From NCBI GenBank assembly GCA_047636495.1, contig JBLILH010000015.1, positions 7,944-71,943 of the forward strand: a stretch of DNA of 64,000 nucleotides, in the 5' to 3' direction. A program made the position numbers and the translations under genes. Shown one piece after another: positions 1-8,906 of this stretch (position 1 is the first letter of the stretch; the number at the start of each line of letters is the position of its first letter). Origin of the DNA: Endobugula sp047636495 (GTDB lineage: Bacteria; Pseudomonadota; Gammaproteobacteria; Pseudomonadales; Cellvibrionaceae). Below the pieces are notes generated by a model. The model made no database searches. It was not told the DNA's origin and was given only the letters and a program-made list of their open reading frames with translations.

Positions 1-505
1 CACTGCCGCACAGGCAGCTTAGAAAGTTGACTACCCTGTTGAGCAAGAGCTTTTTAAGTTCACTGCCGCACAGGCAGCTTAGAAATTTATACTTACCCCA
101 TTCTTCTACTGTCCCACGTTCACTGCCGCACAGGCAGCTTAGAAACAAAGAACATCTTTTGAGTCTGGATTATACGAGTTCACTGCCGCACAGGCAGCTT
201 AGAAAATTTATTGTTACTGCTTTGGGTGTCGATCTGTGTTCACTGCCGCACAGGCAGCTTAGAAAGTGACCAGCCTGTATCAAAGCAGCTGACAGACGTT
301 CACTGCCGCACAGGCAGCTTAGAAAATTATTCGATATGCAGTATCACCTGACCAAAAGTTCACTGCCGCACAGGCAGCTTAGAAATAAAGCATATCCAGC
401 TCCTACGTTCATTCCATGTTCACTGCCGCACAGGCAGCTTAGAAAATTGCTATATCCGATCCAGCCGCCCATATTCCGTTCACTGCCGCACAGGCAGCTT
501 AGCAA
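1..505 (+). CRISPR. Type I-F CRISPR array (trailer end)
   Basis: A 28-bp repeat beginning GTTCACTGCCGCACAGGCAG and ending CTTAGAAA recurs every 60 bp with 32-bp unique spacers. There are nine repeats (the first lacks its leading bases at the window edge) and eight spacers. The repeat carries the CTGCC/GGCAG palindrome typical of subtype I-F, where Cas6f/Csy4 cuts the crRNA. The last repeat (478-505) has an A-to-C change near its 3' end, which marks the trailer, so the leader and newest spacers lie left of the window. No cas gene is in the window. Apparent open frames across the array are repeat artefacts. Confidence 0.97.
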
Positions 506-947
506 TGAGCATAAAAGCGCCCATCCCCCCGCAACATAATGCCGGCTATCGTCATATTACATCACGCATAAAGTGAAACAGAACCTTTGATTTTCGGCGG
601 TTGTAGACCATTCAATACTCTGCTTATAGAATAAACAAAAGGACTCTTCAAATTGACGAGGTTTGTTTTAGCTTTCACACCATTTATGCTGCGGTTCCTA
701 CGATGGGTGTTTGGCCTTGATGTAGCCGTTTTCCACGAGACTGAAACGTGTATGACCGCTATCAGTCATTGCTCTTAATATTCGCTGGTCACTTCTAGCA
801 TGTAGACCAAATTCACACTACTACAAGCTATTTCATGTTATTATTCGTCGTTTAAAAGTGGTGGATTTTATCTGTTTTAAACAGATGTTTATCTCTAATC
901 CGCAAAAGTCAGTATAAACAAGTATAAAAAGAGCAGGCAGCACTTCT
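506..947. other. Intergenic region between CRISPR trailer and gyrA
   Basis: This stretch has no convincing coding frame. It must hold the gyrA promoter, but I see no clear -35/-10 pair. The ribosome binding site before gyrA is weak (an AGCAGG-like stretch upstream of the ATG). A short direct repeat of GTATAAA lies at about 913-930. Confidence 0.5.
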
Positions 948-3635
948 ATGGGTGATTTAGCACACGACGTTTCTCCGGTCAGTATTGAAGACGAATTAAA
1001 AAAATCCTACATCGAATACGCTATGAGCGTGATTGTCGGGCGGGCATTACCCGATGTTCGAGATGGTCTTAAACCCGTGCATCGTCGCGTACTTTTTGCT
1101 ATGAGCGAGCTCAATAACGATTGGAATAAATCGTACAAAAAGTCTGCCCGCGTGGTGGGTGACGTTATTGGTAAGTATCACCCGCACGGTGATTCGGCGG
1201 TTTACGATACGATCGTCCGTATGGCGCAAGATTTCTCTCTGCGTTACCCCTTAGTTGACGGCCAAGGTAATTTTGGTTCGGTTGACGGCGATAGTGCTGC
1301 GGCCATGCGTTACACCGAAATCCGAATGAAGAAGCTAGCACATGAGCTATTAGCCGATTTAGAAAAAGAAACGGTCGACTTTGTTCCCAATTATGACGGT
1401 ACCGAGCAAATCCCTTCCGTGCTTCCTACCCGCGTACCTAACCTGCTGATTAATGGTTCATCGGGTATTGCGGTGGGCATGGCAACCAATATTCCGCCAC
1501 ATAACTTAAAAGAAGTGGTGCGGGGTTGTTTGGCCTTTATCGACAATAATGAGATCACCATTGACGAGTTGATGGAAATCATCCCCGGGCCAGACTTTCC
1601 TACGGGAGCGACCATTAACGGTCGTGCCGGTATTGTGCAAGCGTACCGTACGGGTCGTGGTCGTATTTATGTGCGAGCAAAGGCACATGTAGAACGCAAC
1701 GATAAGACCAATAGAGAAACCATTATTATTACCGAGATTCCTTATCAGCTGAATAAAACAAGGTTGATTGAGCGAATCGCAGAATTGGTTAAAGAGAAAA
1801 AAATAGAAGGTATTTCTGAGCTGCGTGATGAGTCGACCCGAGACATTCGCGTAGTGATTGAGCTAAAACGTGGCGAGATTGGTGAAGTGGTACTGAACAA
1901 TCTGTATGCGCAGACTCAAATGGAAGGTGTGTTCGGTATTAATGTGGTGGCGTTAGTCGACGGCCAGCCAAAAACGCTGAACCTTAAACAACTGTTAGAA
2001 TATTTTGTGCGTCACCGCCGTGAAGTGGTGACGCGACGGACCATTTATTTATTACGTAAAGCCCGTGAACGGGGTCACATACTGGAAGGCTTGGCGGTAG
2101 CGATTGCGAATATTGATGAGGTGATCACGCTGATTAAAAGTTCACCGACGCCTGCTGAAGCAAGGGTAGGTTTGCTGAGTCGTGGTTGGGAATCGGCTTC
2201 GGTCGCTCAGTTCTTAGAACGAGCGGGTGCGGATGCTTGTCGGCCAGAAGGTTTAGGCCCAGAGTTTGGTTTGCGCGATGACAAGTACTATTTGTCTCCC
2301 GCCCAGGCACAGGCTATTTTAGAGCTGCGCTTACACCGTTTAACAGGTATGGAGCACGATAAATTATTGGAAGAATACCAAGAGAAAGTTGCGCGTATTG
2401 CTGAATTTTTAGACATTCTTGGTAGTTCTACCCGCTTAATGGAAGTGATTCGTGCAGAGCTAGAAGAGATCGAAAAAAATTATGGTGACGCGCGTCGAAC
2501 CGATATTCAAGCGTCTAAACGTGATTTGACGATCGAGGATCTCATTACCGAAGAAGATCGTGTAGTGACGATTTCCCATGGCGGTTATGCGAAAACACAA
2601 GCGCTTTCGGATTATCAAGCACAGCGTCGCGGTGGTACGGGTAAAGCGGCTACGTCGGTGAAAGACGAAGACTTTGTTGAGCATTTATTAATTGCGAGTA
2701 CGCACGATACTATTTTATGCTTCACCAGTGTGGGTAAAGTGTATTGGTTAAAAGTGTTCCAAATTCCACTGGCGGGTCGTCAGGCTCGTGGGCGTCCTAT
2801 AATCAACTTGCTGCCGCTCGATGAGAGTGAGCGTATTACCTCTATATTGCCGGTACGTGAGTACGATGAAGATCACTTTATCTTTATGGCAACGGCTAAC
2901 GGTACAGTGAAGAAGACGCCGTTAACACAATTTGCACGCCCACGGACAAGTGGCTTGCGCGCAATTGACCTGGAAGATGACAATCACTTGGTCGGTACGG
3001 CAGTGACCGATGGTAACAGTGATGTCATGCTATTTTCATCGGAAGGTAAGGCGGTACGCTTTAACGAGAACGATGTGCGCTCGATGGGTAGAACGTCTCG
3101 CGGTGTCCGTGGTATTCGCCTAGGTGAAGGCGCTGAAGGAAAGTTCGAAGTCATCTCGATGGTGCTGCCTGCCGACAATGGCAAGGTGCTTACCGTGAGT
3201 GAAAATGGCTATGGCAAACAGACCAAAGTGGATGAATACGCCACTAAAGGTCGTGCGGGTAAAGGGATGATCGCCATGCAAACCAGTGAGCGTAACGGTA
3301 AAATGGTCGGTGCAGTACAGGTATTTGATGGCGATGAAATCATGTTGATTTCTGACCAAGGCACGCTAGTGCGAACCCGTGTGGACGAAGTGTCTGTGTC
3401 GGGTCGTAATACCCAGGGTGTGCGCGTGATTAAGGTGAAATCAGGCGAACACTTAATGGGTGTAGAGCGTATTGAGTTTGTTCCAGTAACCGATGTTGAA
3501 GGTGAGCATGACGTTGACGGTGAAGTTGACGGTGAAGACGGCGCCGCACAGGAAGTGAAACCGGCAACCGAGTCGGGTATTGATAACGAGAAAGGGTCAT
3601 CGGCTGAAGACGACTCGGCACCTGACACAGAGTAA
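948..3635 (+). CDS. gyrA: DNA gyrase subunit A
   Basis: This is the A subunit of DNA gyrase, the cytoplasmic type IIA topoisomerase that introduces negative supercoils with GyrB. At 895 residues it has the usual length. The N-terminal breakage-reunion domain shows the quinolone-resistance region around residues 80-90 (GDVIGKYHPHGDSAVYDT) and the catalytic tyrosine in AAAMRYTEIRM near residue 122. The C-terminal half contains the DNA-wrapping blades and a GyrA-box-like QRRGGTGK (about residue 565). The tail is acidic and repetitive (VEGEHDVDGEVDGEDG), as in many gammaproteobacterial GyrA proteins. The serine at the first quinolone hotspot (GDS) is wild type. Gene order leads directly into pheA. 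Confidence 0.98.
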   Translation: MGDLAHDVSPVSIEDELKKSYIEYAMSVIVGRALPDVRDGLKPVHRRVLFAMSELNNDWNKSYKKSARVVGDVIGKYHPHGDSAVYDTIVRMAQDFSLRYPLVDGQGNFGSVDGDSAAAMRYTEIRMKKLAHELLADLEKETVDFVPNYDGTEQIPSVLPTRVPNLLINGSSGIAVGMATNIPPHNLKEVVRGCLAFIDNNEITIDELMEIIPGPDFPTGATINGRAGIVQAYRTGRGRIYVRAKAHVERNDKTNRETIIITEIPYQLNKTRLIERIAELVKEKKIEGISELRDESTRDIRVVIELKRGEIGEVVLNNLYAQTQMEGVFGINVVALVDGQPKTLNLKQLLEYFVRHRREVVTRRTIYLLRKARERGHILEGLAVAIANIDEVITLIKSSPTPAEARVGLLSRGWESASVAQFLERAGADACRPEGLGPEFGLRDDKYYLSPAQAQAILELRLHRLTGMEHDKLLEEYQEKVARIAEFLDILGSSTRLMEVIRAELEEIEKNYGDARRTDIQASKRDLTIEDLITEEDRVVTISHGGYAKTQALSDYQAQRRGGTGKAATSVKDEDFVEHLLIASTHDTILCFTSVGKVYWLKVFQIPLAGRQARGRPIINLLPLDESERITSILPVREYDEDHFIFMATANGTVKKTPLTQFARPRTSGLRAIDLEDDNHLVGTAVTDGNSDVMLFSSEGKAVRFNENDVRSMGRTSRGVRGIRLGEGAEGKFEVISMVLPADNGKVLTVSENGYGKQTKVDEYATKGRAGKGMIAMQTSERNGKMVGAVQVFDGDEIMLISDQGTLVRTRVDEVSVSGRNTQGVRVIKVKSGEHLMGVERIEFVPVTDVEGEHDVDGEVDGEDGAAQEVKPATESGIDNEKGSSAEDDSAPDTE

Positions 3636-3668
3636 GCGGCAACTAAACGGGAAGAGCGTGGGGTAGGC

Positions 3669-3722
3669 GATGTGGGTGATGTGGGTGATGTGGGTGATGT
3701 GGGTGACGAGAGTGACGAGAGT
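3669..3722 (+). repeat. 9-bp tandem repeat upstream of pheA
   Basis: Four perfect copies of GATGTGGGT (3669-3704) are followed by two copies of the variant GACGAGAGT (3705-3722). The array ends three bases before the ATG at 3726 that fits the PheA family start. Because the unit is a multiple of three, copy-number change would alter spacing or N-terminal length without breaking the frame. Confidence 0.9.
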
Positions 3723-3725
3723 AAT

Positions 3726-4829
3726 ATGAACGACGATAGACGAACACTAGATGAGCTTCGGGTATTGATTGATGACACCGATCAACAGATTGCTGACTTA
3801 ATCAGCCAGCGTGCCCGATATGCTCAAGAAGTGGGCGACACCAAAAAAGCCAATGGCGAAACAGACATTGTGTATTACCGCCCTGAGCGCGAAGCACAAG
3901 TGTTGCGTTCGGTAATGGCGCGTAATAAAGCCAATGGTGGGCCACTCGACGACGAAGAAATCGCGCGACTATTTCGTGAAATCATGTCGGCCTGTCTCGC
4001 ATTAGAACAACCATTAAAAGTGGCTTTTTTAGGGCCCCGAGGTACTTTTACACAAGAGGCCGTGATGAAGCACTTTGGTCATTCCGCGGTGCCAGTCCCC
4101 ATGAGTGCGATTGATGAAGTGTTTCGTGAAGTAGAAGCCGGTGCCGCACATTACGGTGTAGTGCCGGTAGAAAACTCGACGGAAGGAGTGGTGACACATA
4201 CCCTCGATAACTTTATTAACTCTGGATTACAAATTTGTGGTGAAGTCGTATTGCGTATTCATCAGAACTTATTAGTTTCTGATGTCACTAAAACGGATGG
4301 TATTACGCGTATCTATTCACACTCGCAGAGCTTAGCGCAATGTCGTAAATGGCTGGATGTGAATTATCCTAACGCCGAGCGTATAGCGGTTAGCAGTAAT
4401 GCCGAAGCAGCGAAACGCATTAAAGGCGAGTGGAATTCTGCAGCGATCGCCAGTGCGACAGCCGCCGAGATTTACGATTTAATTGTGTTAAACGAAAAAA
4501 TTGAAGACATGCCCGACAACTCCACCCGCTTTTTAATTATTGGTTCACAAAAAGTGCCGCCAAGTGGCGTCGACAAAACCTCGATTGTGGTGTCGATGCG
4601 AAATGAATCGGGTGCGCTGCATCGTTTGCTAGAACCTTTCAATAGCGCGTCTATTGACTTAACGCGAGTAGAAACGCGTCCCTCTCGTTCCGGTGCGTGG
4701 ACCTACGTATTTTTTATCGATTTTAACGGCCATCAGTTGAGTAATAATGTGAAAGCGGCCTTAAAAACCGTAGGTGATCAAGCCGCAGACCTCAAAATAT
4801 TAGGCTCGTACCCTATCGGTGTGTTGTAA
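3726..4829 (+). CDS. pheA: Bifunctional chorismate mutase/prephenate dehydratase (P-protein)
   Basis: The protein converts chorismate to prephenate and then to phenylpyruvate in phenylalanine synthesis. An N-terminal AroQ-type chorismate mutase domain (about residues 1-85) has the LRVLIDDTDQQIADLISQR helix. The prephenate dehydratase domain (about 92-275) shows GPRGTFTQEA, ENSTEGVV and the STRF motif. A C-terminal ACT domain contains GALHRLLEPF and ETRPSR, the usual phenylalanine-sensing site, so feedback inhibition is expected. I chose ATG 3726 because it gives the family N-terminus; an upstream in-frame GTG (3672) would add a repeat-encoded VGD tail. The gene lies between gyrA and tyrA; serC, common here in relatives, is absent. 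Confidence 0.95.
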   Translation: MNDDRRTLDELRVLIDDTDQQIADLISQRARYAQEVGDTKKANGETDIVYYRPEREAQVLRSVMARNKANGGPLDDEEIARLFREIMSACLALEQPLKVAFLGPRGTFTQEAVMKHFGHSAVPVPMSAIDEVFREVEAGAAHYGVVPVENSTEGVVTHTLDNFINSGLQICGEVVLRIHQNLLVSDVTKTDGITRIYSHSQSLAQCRKWLDVNYPNAERIAVSSNAEAAKRIKGEWNSAAIASATAAEIYDLIVLNEKIEDMPDNSTRFLIIGSQKVPPSGVDKTSIVVSMRNESGALHRLLEPFNSASIDLTRVETRPSRSGAWTYVFFIDFNGHQLSNNVKAALKTVGDQAADLKILGSYPIGVL

Positions 4830-4833
4830 CACT

Positions 4834-5718
4834 ATGTCTGCTCCTATTAGTATGGGTAAATGTGTTGTGATTGGCTTAGGTCTTATTGGCGGTAGCTTGG
4901 CAGCTGCATTGCGTAAAGCCGGTGTGTGCGATGAGGTGATAGGCGTGGTACGCCGACAAGAAACGGCCGATATAGCGCTTAAAGAGCACATTGTTGATCG
5001 TGCGGTGCTGTCGTTATCGGCGGTAGGCGGTGAGCTAGGCGAGGGCGACATCATTTTTATTGCGGTGCCTACGCTATCGGTTATTGATACCTTTAAAGAT
5101 ATTCATCGGTGTGTGTCGCCTACGGTCACTATTACCGATGGCGCAAGCGTGAAAGGCAGTGTGGTTGATTCGGTTAAGTCCGTATTTGGTCATATCCCGC
5201 CGCAGTTTGTGCCGGGCCATCCCATCGCTGGTTCAGAGAAAAGCGGCATCTCCGCTGCTAATCCCGACCTGTATGTTAATCATCGTGTCATTCTCACCCC
5301 ATTAGAGGAAACAGGCGACAGCCATTTGGCGCGGGTGACCGCCATGTGGCATGCGGTTCATGCCGAAGTGCTGAGTATGTCGGTGCAAGAACATGACACG
5401 GTATTAGCCGCCACTAGCCACTTGCCACACGTTATTGCTTATTCTTTAGTGGACACCCTGGCGAATGATGCCGAGAATGAAAATATCTTTCGCTATGCCG
5501 CAGGTGGATTTCGTGATTTTACCCGAATTGCCAGCAGCGATCCGCGTATGTGGCACGATATTATGCAAGCCAATCGCGATGAGGTCGTGCAGGCAATCGA
5601 TCTGTTCCAACAGAATCTGAATCAATTGCGGCAAGCAATAGAATCAGGCGATAGCGAGTATTTACTCACCACCTTTACCCGTGCCAAGCAGGCGCGAGAT
5701 CAATTTGTTTCACCTTAA
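4834..5718 (+). CDS. tyrA: Prephenate dehydrogenase
   Basis: This is the NAD(P)-dependent prephenate dehydrogenase of tyrosine synthesis, about 294 residues from ATG 4834. A Rossmann fold opens with VIGLGLIGGSLAAAL. The catalytic-histidine segment ATSHLPHVIAY and the conserved GGFRDFTRIASSDPRMW motif follow. No chorismate mutase domain is fused, so chorismate mutase activity comes from PheA next door. The gene begins four bases after the pheA stop, consistent with one transcript. A GTG at 4819 overlapping pheA is an alternative start, and ATG 4852 would remove six residues. Confidence 0.94.
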   Translation: MSAPISMGKCVVIGLGLIGGSLAAALRKAGVCDEVIGVVRRQETADIALKEHIVDRAVLSLSAVGGELGEGDIIFIAVPTLSVIDTFKDIHRCVSPTVTITDGASVKGSVVDSVKSVFGHIPPQFVPGHPIAGSEKSGISAANPDLYVNHRVILTPLEETGDSHLARVTAMWHAVHAEVLSMSVQEHDTVLAATSHLPHVIAYSLVDTLANDAENENIFRYAAGGFRDFTRIASSDPRMWHDIMQANRDEVVQAIDLFQQNLNQLRQAIESGDSEYLLTTFTRAKQARDQFVSP

Positions 5719-5719
5719 G

Positions 5720-5764
5720 GTGAAGGTAACAGAGGTGAAAGTGACAGAAGTGAAGGTGGCAGCG
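5720..5764 (+). repeat. 15-bp tandem repeat just after tyrA
   Basis: Three imperfect copies of a 15-bp unit, GTGAAGGTAACAGAG and close variants, start right after the tyrA stop. The open frame that spans them (5681-5863) overlaps tyrA out of frame and looks like a repeat artefact, not a gene. Confidence 0.75.
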
Positions 5765-5875
5765 CAGAGGGCGGTGCAAACGCTTAGCGGCGTATTCCAG
5801 GCATCAAAAAAGTGGTTGCCCCGAAGTACTAAAGCAAGCTCTGAATTAGTCGGTATAGATTAAATAGGCGCTCAC

Positions 5876-6125
5876 TGCTGTCCCGTTAACTTTACGGGAA
5901 TTGACTATAAGCCATACTGACGATGGTCAAGCAGTACCGGATACCGGATCAAGCCCGGCATGACGGACCGGCATGACGAATATGATAAGCAATAGACATG
6001 TAAATCAAAACAAGACCTCGTAATTCTGGAAAGCGTTTTTTGCTTATCCGGAATCCAGTGATTTCAGGCGCTGGCCGGATACCAGATCAAGCCCGGCATG
6101 ACGACATTAAGTTAACGGGACAGCA
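5876..6125. mobile_element. MITE-like non-coding element, copy 1
   Basis: This 250-bp element is bounded by a perfect 15-bp terminal inverted repeat, TGCTGTCCCGTTAAC at the left and its complement at the right (6111-6125). It has no coding capacity. Its core (about 5964-6060) is found again, inverted, in the element at 8624-9155. Outside the termini, GATTAAATAG on the left faces CTATTTAATC on the right, so the element sits between the arms of a local palindrome. Internal CCGGATCAAGCCCGGCATGACG is a motif type widespread in dispersed proteobacterial repeats. Confidence 0.85.
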
Positions 6126-6159
6126 ATGATAGGCGCTATTTAATCATCTTCTTTTTATA

Positions 6160-6204
6160 TAATCCTAAATGCCTCAGTAAATTCAGCTGCGGTATTTAGG
6201 ATTA
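6160..6204 (+). promoter_or_regulatory. Hairpin in the aroA leader
   Basis: TAATCCTAAAT at 6160-6170 is perfectly complementary to ATTTAGGATTA at 6194-6204, and GCC/GGT extends the stem with one G-U pair around a 17-nt loop. A TATAAT hexamer at 6158-6163 overlaps the left arm, so the palindrome could be an operator at a promoter or an RNA hairpin. No T-run follows directly, so it is not a standard terminator. Confidence 0.55.
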
Positions 6205-6225
6205 TTACCCTAAGGTTAGTTTTTT

Positions 6226-7554
6226 ATGTCTACAGAGAGCACTACAACATTACGTTATATCGTTAGCCCAGGCGGAAGCTTGTCAGGTTCATTTCGTGTA
6301 CCGGGTGACAAATCTATGTCTCATCGTTCTATTATGTTGGGTTCAGTGGCCGAAGGTGTTACCGAGGTAACCGGGTTTCTAGAAGGTCAGGATGCGTTAG
6401 CGACGTTGCAAGCTTTTCGTGATATGGGGGTGAAGATTGATGGCCCTGATAACGGCAAAGTGACTATTCACGGCGTAGGTTTACAGGGATTAACCGCACC
6501 CACAAAACCCCTAAACGTAGGTAACGCCGGTACGGCAATGCGCTTGCTAATGGGTTTTTTAGCAGGACAAAATTTTGAATTCACGTTGACGGGTGACGCG
6601 TCGTTAACGTCTCGACCGATGAACCGGGTCGCTAACCCGTTACGTGAAATGGGCATAGTGGTTGAAACGGCCGCTGAAGGTCGGCCGCCTGTGACCGTTA
6701 AAGCGAACGGTAAGGTCAAGGCGATTCACTATGTCATGCCAATGGCCAGCGCGCAGGTCAAGTCATGCGTCCTGTTGGCAGGTTTGTACGCTGACGGTGA
6801 AACGTCTACTGTCGAGCCCGCGCCCACGCGAGATCATACCGAGCGTATGTTGCGTGGTTTTGGCTACGATGTAAAAACCGCAGGTAATAAAGCGAGTTTA
6901 GTCGGCGGTGGTCAATTAACCGCGACTAATATCGATGTGCCCGCCGATATTTCGTCGGCGGCTTTCTTTATGGTGGCAGCGTCTATCGCTGAGGGTTCAG
7001 ACATTACTCTGCAGCATGTGGGCGTTAACCCAACACGCGATGGTATTATTTCTATTCTTCGCTTAATGGGTGCAGACATTACCCTGAGTAATAAAAGAGA
7101 AGTCGGTGGTGAGCCGGTAGCGGATATCCGTGTACGTTACGCGTTGCTAAAAGGTATTCAGATTCCCGAAGAGTATGTACCACTCGCGATTGATGAATTC
7201 CCGGTGCTATTTGTGGCGGCTGCCTGTGCCAACGGTATCACCACATTAACCGGTGCAGAAGAGCTTCGGGTAAAAGAATGTGACCGTATTCAAGTGATGG
7301 CTGATGGCTTGCAGACATTAGGTGTAAAGGCCACGCCGACACCCGATGGCATGATTATAGAAGGCGGTAAAATGAGCGGTGGACAAGTTGAGACCCACGA
7401 TGACCATCGTATTGCGATGTCATTTGCGGTGGCAGCGCTAAGAGCCAGCGATAATGTCGTGGTGAATAATTGTGGGCACGTGGGCACATCATTTCCAGGC
7501 TTCCCTGCTTTAGCCAAACAAGTAGGAATAAGCATAGAAGAACAAGTTGTTTAA
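6226..7554 (+). CDS. aroA: 5-enolpyruvylshikimate-3-phosphate synthase
   Basis: AroA transfers enolpyruvate from PEP to shikimate-3-phosphate, the penultimate step to chorismate, which feeds the pheA and tyrA products next door. The 442-residue protein shows the PEP-binding motif LNVGNAGTAMRLLMGFL, the N-terminal GDKSMSHRSIM lysine loop, LTGDASLTSRPM, the DEFPVLFVAAA catalytic segment, LRVKECDRI and DDHRIAMSFAVAAL. Within NAGTAMR, the position after GNAGT is alanine, as in the glyphosate-tolerant class II forms, but tolerance cannot be assigned from this alone. The start ATG follows a T-rich leader with a strong hairpin. Confidence 0.96.
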   Translation: MSTESTTTLRYIVSPGGSLSGSFRVPGDKSMSHRSIMLGSVAEGVTEVTGFLEGQDALATLQAFRDMGVKIDGPDNGKVTIHGVGLQGLTAPTKPLNVGNAGTAMRLLMGFLAGQNFEFTLTGDASLTSRPMNRVANPLREMGIVVETAAEGRPPVTVKANGKVKAIHYVMPMASAQVKSCVLLAGLYADGETSTVEPAPTRDHTERMLRGFGYDVKTAGNKASLVGGGQLTATNIDVPADISSAAFFMVAASIAEGSDITLQHVGVNPTRDGIISILRLMGADITLSNKREVGGEPVADIRVRYALLKGIQIPEEYVPLAIDEFPVLFVAAACANGITTLTGAEELRVKECDRIQVMADGLQTLGVKATPTPDGMIIEGGKMSGGQVETHDDHRIAMSFAVAALRASDNVVVNNCGHVGTSFPGFPALAKQVGISIEEQVV

Positions 7555-7699
7555 TATCTGCTAAATAATTCTCTATAATGCCCAGCATATTGAAATCGTC
7601 GACATTAGGGATGATGCCGGACTGAGCGCTAGCGATATTTTTTATTATGACGATGTCACTATTTCACCCTTTAACGTTTCTACACTTTTTGGATTACAC

Positions 7700-8611
7700 A
7701 TGAGCAAAGACTACTCGTTAACCCACCTCAAGCAATTAGAAGCTGAAAGTATTCACATTATTCGTGAAGTGGCAGCCGAATTTGATAACCCTGTTATGTT
7801 ATATTCTGTAGGAAAAGATTCTGCGGTTATGTTGCATCTTGCGATGAAAGCTTTTGCGCCGGGCAAACCACCATTTCCTTTAATGCACATAGATACTACG
7901 TGGAAATTTAAAGAGATGATTACATTCCGCGATACCCACGTTAAAAATTTAGGGTTGGAACTGATCGTTCATTCTAACCAAGAAGGCATTGACCAAGGCG
8001 TAGGGCCGTTTAGCCACGGTAGTGCAAAGCACACCGATATTATGAAGACTCAGGCGCTCAAACAGGCATTAGATAAACACGGTTTTGATGCCGCCTTTGG
8101 TGGTGCAAGGCGTGACGAAGAAAAGTCGCGAGCCAAAGAACGCGTGTATTCTTTTCGTGATAAAAAGCATCGTTGGGATCCTAAAAACCAGCGTCCTGAA
8201 TTATGGAATATTTATAATAGCCGTGTTGACAAGGGCGAAAGCATCCGTGTGTTCCCCTTGTCTAACTGGACAGAACTAGATATTTGGCAGTACATTTACT
8301 TAGAAAGCATTCCATTAGTGCCTTTATATTTTGCAGCAAAGCGCCCTGTGGTTGAGCGCGACGGCACGTTAATTATGATTGACGACGAGCGTATGCCGAT
8401 AGAGAAAGGCGAAGTAATACAGCATAAAATGGTGCGTTTTAGAACCCTAGGATGTTACCCATTAACCGGCGGTGTCGAGTCGGAAGCGACAACCTTGCCC
8501 GAAATTATTCAAGAAATGTTACTTACTACCACCTCTGAGCGACAAGGTCGTGTGATCGATCACGATAGTTCGGGTTCGATGGAAAAGAAAAAGCAAGAAG
8601 GGTATTTTTAG
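7700..8611 (+). CDS. cysD: Sulfate adenylyltransferase subunit 2
   Basis: CysD is the catalytic ATP sulfurylase subunit that makes adenosine-5'-phosphosulfate from ATP and sulfate, working with the GTPase CysN. The 303-residue protein has the PP-loop YSVGKDSAVMLHL, then GARRDEEKSRAKER, FPLSNWTELDIWQYI and the C-terminal GCYPLTGGVESEA motif, all typical. A TATAAT at 7574-7579 suggests a separate promoter, although no good -35 lies at standard distance. cysD and cysN are normally adjacent; here a 532-bp repeat element and a four-helix-bundle gene separate them. Confidence 0.96.
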   Translation: MSKDYSLTHLKQLEAESIHIIREVAAEFDNPVMLYSVGKDSAVMLHLAMKAFAPGKPPFPLMHIDTTWKFKEMITFRDTHVKNLGLELIVHSNQEGIDQGVGPFSHGSAKHTDIMKTQALKQALDKHGFDAAFGGARRDEEKSRAKERVYSFRDKKHRWDPKNQRPELWNIYNSRVDKGESIRVFPLSNWTELDIWQYIYLESIPLVPLYFAAKRPVVERDGTLIMIDDERMPIEKGEVIQHKMVRFRTLGCYPLTGGVESEATTLPEIIQEMLLTTTSERQGRVIDHDSSGSMEKKKQEGYF

Positions 8612-8649
8612 TTAACAGTTCACTGTTGTCCCGTTAACTTAATATCGTC

Positions 8650-8775
8650 ATGCTGGGCCGTCATGCCGGACCGTGGATGCCGGGCCGTGATGCCGGACCG
8701 TAATGCAGGACCGTGATGCAGGACCGTGATGCCGGGCCGTAATGCCGGACCGTCATGCCGGACCGTCATGCCGGA
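8650..8775 (+). repeat. 14-15-bp tandem array, left arm of element 2
   Basis: Units of the form ATGCCGGACCGT / ATGCAGGACCGTG repeat about eight times with small substitutions. The array ends at a short direct repeat of CCGGTATCCGGT. The units resemble the single GACCGGCATGACG motif in the shorter element copy, so they look like a local expansion. Confidence 0.8.
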
Positions 8776-8906
8776 CTCGATCCGGTATCCGGTATCCGGT
8801 ACCCAATCAGAGTCTGAAACCACTGGATTCCGAATAAGCAAAAAACGCTTTCCGGAATGACGCGGTCTTGTTTTGATTTGCATGTCTCTTGCTTATCATG
8901 TTCGTC

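Noticed and set aside
27..539. Two open frames rich in SLPHRQLR repeats
   Set aside because: They are translations of the 28-bp CRISPR repeat; the 60-bp period keeps the frame open.
3209..3778. 189-residue frame on the minus strand over the gyrA end
   Set aside because: It is antisense to the acidic, repetitive GyrA tail and the 9-bp repeats, and has Ser/Thr/Pro low complexity only.
5681..5863. 60-residue + frame after tyrA
   Set aside because: It overlaps tyrA out of frame and consists largely of the 15-bp tandem repeat; no family resemblance.
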